Shown here: positions 61,426 to 64,000 of the stretch, in pieces | Position numbering within the stretch: position 1 is the first letter of the stretch | Layout of the letters: every line of letters begins with the position of its first letter | Program-made: the position numbers and the translations under genes | The notes under the pieces: generated by a model | What the model was told of the DNA's origin: nothing | What the model saw: the letters and a program-made list of their open reading frames with translations, nothing else | Database searches by the model: none | NCBI GenBank assembly: GCA_025786725.1 | Contig: JAHLTZ010000036.1 | Span: 62,001-126,000 of the forward strand | DNA: 64,000 bases | Origin: Syncephalis fuscata | Taxonomy: Eukaryota > Zoopagomycota > Zoopagomycetes > Zoopagales > Piptocephalidaceae | Direction: 5' to 3'

Positions 61426-63171
61426 TTAAATGGATACTTGAATAATATTGGAGGCAGCCTTTCGTAACCGATTCATTACGGCAATGCCTTGTCCATAATC
61501 AAGTACACCTTCAACTAGAATCCATTTTAGATGCGGTACAGCATCTAGAGTACGTAGACCATCGAATAAACGATGTGCCACTTGATCAGGTCTAGTCCAT
61601 GCACCTAGATTATAGCGACAAATAAATGGACTATCAATCGTATTGGCATTACTGTTATTGACACTGCCTTCATCTTCAACACAAAGTAATCCAACCATGG
61701 CATTTGAACCATTGGATTCGTATAATTCTTTAGCTTTATCCAATACACACTGTCGTAGTTGTTGTCGACCAATTATCATTGCTTCTTTATCAGCTCGATT
61801 GGTTGCACTGTTGTAGGTTGTTTTAAGCTCAAATAAAATGACAGGAGCGGTAGGCGAGTAATGTCGATATTTCATACCTGGCGTGGTAGGTGCAGCTTCT
61901 AATTGAGCATCAGAAAAGTCTCGTTGATATACCTGCAGCTTATTAAATGCTGATCCACCCCATTGACGTATTTCCTCATCGGTAATACCACCTGGTCGAA
62001 GTATGGCCGGAGGAGTACGTGTACAATCAAGTACAGTCGATTCAACACCCACTTCACACGAACCAGCATCGAGAATAAGCGGAATACGACCATGTAAATC
62101 ATCAAATACATGACTAGCCCGTGTTGGTGAAGGTCGGCCTGATGTATTGGCCGACGGTGCAGCCAGCGGTAGATTGGCATGGGCAATCATCGCTCTAGCC
62201 ATAGGATGAGCGGGAAAACGAATACCCACTGTTGAACGACCGCAAGTAACCGATAATGGTAGATTAGGATGTCGTGGTAACAGCAATGTTAAAGGACCGG
62301 GCCAGCCTTGTCGTATAATCCGACGAACAGAGACTGGCAATTCTAACCGATTAAATATTTCTTCAATCTGTCGATCATTTAATGTATCGATTGATTCGAG
62401 GGGTTTTGTTGAATCTACTGCTATAGTTGTATCAATAGGATCTGACTCCTTGTTAGAATAAAGAGTAGACCATGGTGCTACTACGCGCTCAAGCATTTCT
62501 ATTGACGAGATATGTACAATAAGTGGATTATCACTAGGACGACCTTTAGCATCAAATATACGTTTTACAGCGGTAGCATCAAGTGCATTTGCCGCCAATC
62601 CATATACCGTCTCTGTAGGCATACCAACCGGTAGACCGAAATGTAATGCTTCAGAAGATGCAATTAGCGCTTGTTGTGTAGCTGTATCCGTACATGAAAA
62701 GGTATCATTGGCCGGTAGATTATATTCAAACGATATTTTATCAGGTGCCGTTGATAGCACACGTGTATTTAATGTAGCATCAACTGCCATTTGAATAGCA
62801 GGCGGTAATGAAGATGACATTACACTGGATTTTACTGGTTCACAACTAACCATTACGTTACTATAAAAGCGGTAATTGTGCTTAAATAGAGGCGGTAATA
62901 ATAATGGCTGTAATGAACGATAAATACAACTACTACCTAGTCTATTAAATGTACTACGGCGATAATAGTGACTTAAATAGGTATTTTGTATAGTAGCAAG
63001 TGTCGTGCCACTACTTGTTGTTCTTATCTGCACGGCTATGGGCAAAGTAGCTAGACGGACAATAGTAGTCTGTAAAAGGAGAGATGTCTTTCTAGTCCCT
63101 ATATAATATTGACTAGAAGCAGTACTATTTGGAGCGTATAATGAACGACAACGAATAGAACACCGCAGCAT
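61426..63171 (-). CDS. SUA5: Threonylcarbamoyl-AMP synthase Sua5 (YrdC-Sua5)
   Basis: Sua5 makes threonylcarbamoyl-AMP from threonine, bicarbonate and ATP, the first step of t6A37 synthesis in ANN-decoding tRNAs. The gene is a single exon of 581 aa. The YrdC domain starts near 165 and carries PTETVYGLAANAL (about 183) and the KGRPSDNPLIVH motif (about 208). PLAAPSANTSGRPSPT and DCTRTPPAILRPGGI follow. The Sua5 C-terminal domain has the linker GMKYRHYSPTAPVI (about 435). The first about 105 residues are rich in Arg, Ser, Thr and Leu with almost no acidic residues, which is a typical mitochondrial presequence. A second Met (MVSCEPVKSS, about 106) directly precedes the enzyme part and could start a cytosolic form. 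Confidence 0.97.
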   Translation of the reverse strand: MLRCSIRCRSLYAPNSTASSQYYIGTRKTSLLLQTTIVRLATLPIAVQIRTTSSGTTLATIQNTYLSHYYRRSTFNRLGSSCIYRSLQPLLLPPLFKHNYRFYSNVMVSCEPVKSSVMSSSLPPAIQMAVDATLNTRVLSTAPDKISFEYNLPANDTFSCTDTATQQALIASSEALHFGLPVGMPTETVYGLAANALDATAVKRIFDAKGRPSDNPLIVHISSIEMLERVVAPWSTLYSNKESDPIDTTIAVDSTKPLESIDTLNDRQIEEIFNRLELPVSVRRIIRQGWPGPLTLLLPRHPNLPLSVTCGRSTVGIRFPAHPMARAMIAHANLPLAAPSANTSGRPSPTRASHVFDDLHGRIPLILDAGSCEVGVESTVLDCTRTPPAILRPGGITDEEIRQWGGSAFNKLQVYQRDFSDAQLEAAPTTPGMKYRHYSPTAPVILFELKTTYNSATNRADKEAMIIGRQQLRQCVLDKAKELYESNGSNAMVGLLCVEDEGSVNNSNANTIDSPFICRYNLGAWTRPDQVAHRLFDGLRTLDAVPHLKWILVEGVLDYGQGIAVMNRLRKAASNIIQVSI

Positions 63172-64000
63172 TCAGTAATACTAATCCTGTAATAATAGTA
63201 TTAATATTATTAAAGGTGTCTACTATTTGGTTTTAAACAAAAAAAAAGAAAAGAAAACCGATGAAACTTCAAATTTTCATTATTCTTTCTTTAATGCAGT
63301 CATTTTAACCAATGGCTTTGTTATTAATGTAGCTTTATATTATTTAATGTTTGTTGAAATGTATTCACTATTAACAGTGTAGGTACTCCTTTTTATTTCC
63401 ACTGATTCCTTTTATTCTATTTATGTGTGTAAATATGCTCACCTTCACCCATTATATCCTACAACATGTATGCCAGACTGAGTGGCGGTGTTTTATTGAC
63501 GCAGGGGGAGTCACATCAGTATAGTATATAGATCTATAGATCTTATTCTCTGTCTATCTGCTTATCTCTCACGCCCACCACATCATCACTCTCCACTTAG
63601 TGTGATGATCCAATCAAAGGGATGGTTTCACACGCGTCTCATACTCATGTCCGCTTCTCTTTAAAAGCAGCGAACAAGTAAGCATGAAGCTTTAGTTCTT
63701 TAAACCGCTACCACTTTCTTGTATCCCAGCACGAGTATATTTTGTTGGTATTGCAACAGCTGCAGTCATTGTGTTATCTTTGCGTTAACTGCTATCTTTT
63801 CTGTTATCTCTTTCTCTCTTTCTCTCTTTCTCGCTTTCACCAACTATCTATTGTGTTGACGTCGGTGGTTATTGTTGTTGGTCTCGACTGTTTTTATTAT
63901 AATCGTTAGATCGTTTAACTTTGTTGTTTTGACCAGTTTATTCAACTGCTCTATCGTCTCTTATTTGTGATTTGTAGATTGTGTCTTTAACGATCGATTA
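63172..64000. other. Upstream region of SUA5 to window end
   Basis: No coding region is seen. The last about 250 bp are pyrimidine-rich (TTTCTCTCTTTCTC runs at 63800-63840). This resembles the leaders upstream of other genes here, so a plus-strand gene may begin just beyond the window. Confidence 0.5.

Overview
The window is a gene-moderate, AT-rich stretch of a fungal nuclear genome. The evidence is a Ras-type adenylate cyclase (RA, leucine-rich repeats, PP2C-like domain, cyclase), four Kch1-type membrane proteins, a CSL transcription factor, a Sem1 subunit, Mediator Med31, Tim17 and Sua5. All are interrupted by many short (about 50-110 nt) introns with GTAAGT-type donors and AATAG/AACAG acceptors. 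Low GC, abundant introns and the presence of a CSL factor fit an early-diverging fungus (zygomycete grade) better than an ascomycetous yeast. I cannot place it more finely.

Layout. 1-2.4 kb: non-coding with microsatellites. 2.4-8.9 kb (+): adenylate cyclase. 9.2-11.3 kb (-): SET-domain lysine methyltransferase. 11.9-12.7 kb (+): Tim17. 13.5-13.8 kb (+): SCOC/Slo1-like short coiled-coil protein. 14.0-23.2 kb (-): three tandem Kch1-like genes (A, B, C) plus a relic of a fifth copy; a fourth gene (D) lies at 52.1-54.3 kb (+). 25.9-27.4 kb (+): membrane-anchored acid lipase/sterol esterase. 27.5-37.3 kb: a 9.9 kb stretch with no convincing gene. 37.3-41.1 kb (+): CSL factor. 42.2-44.5 kb (-): RED/IK spliceosomal protein with an 11-copy ELGP tract. 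45.8-47.9 kb (+): cytochrome P450. 48.1-48.6 kb (-): Med31. 49.2-51.0 kb (+): two repetitive secreted proteins. 54.5-55.1 kb (-): YjbQ/UPF0047 protein. 55.6-56.0 kb (+): decayed enolase-phosphatase E1 pseudogene. 56.2-58.8 kb (-): a small secreted-protein gene containing the most unusual structure here. 60.8-61.3 kb (+): Sem1/Dss1. 61.4-63.2 kb (-): Sua5.

The standout is the 56.4-58.5 kb array. It has 21 copies of an 83-bp unit, and on the minus strand each unit reads as a canonical 80-nt intron plus exactly one triplet (AG-NNN-GTAAGT). It sits between a signal-peptide exon and a candidate terminal exon. All triplets keep frame and, read in frame, they encode almost only Leu, Pro, Phe and Val. 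One intron of the array has been hit by a tRNA-headed SINE flanked by a 15-bp target-site duplication. This could be an array of 3-nt microexons, or intron-derived satellite DNA removed as one intron; RNA data would decide.

A second theme is data quality. Thirteen single-base losses, mostly in homopolymers, break otherwise conserved reading frames. In every affected gene, restoring exactly that many bases makes the summed exon length divisible by three. These look like assembly indels rather than pseudogenes.

Many neighbours are arranged tail to tail with only 150-260 bp between stops (cyclase/SET, SCOC/Kch-A, P450/Med31, Kch-D/YjbQ, Sem1/Sua5). Apart from the Kch1 cluster the genes are unrelated housekeeping or signalling functions, and there is no metabolic cluster.
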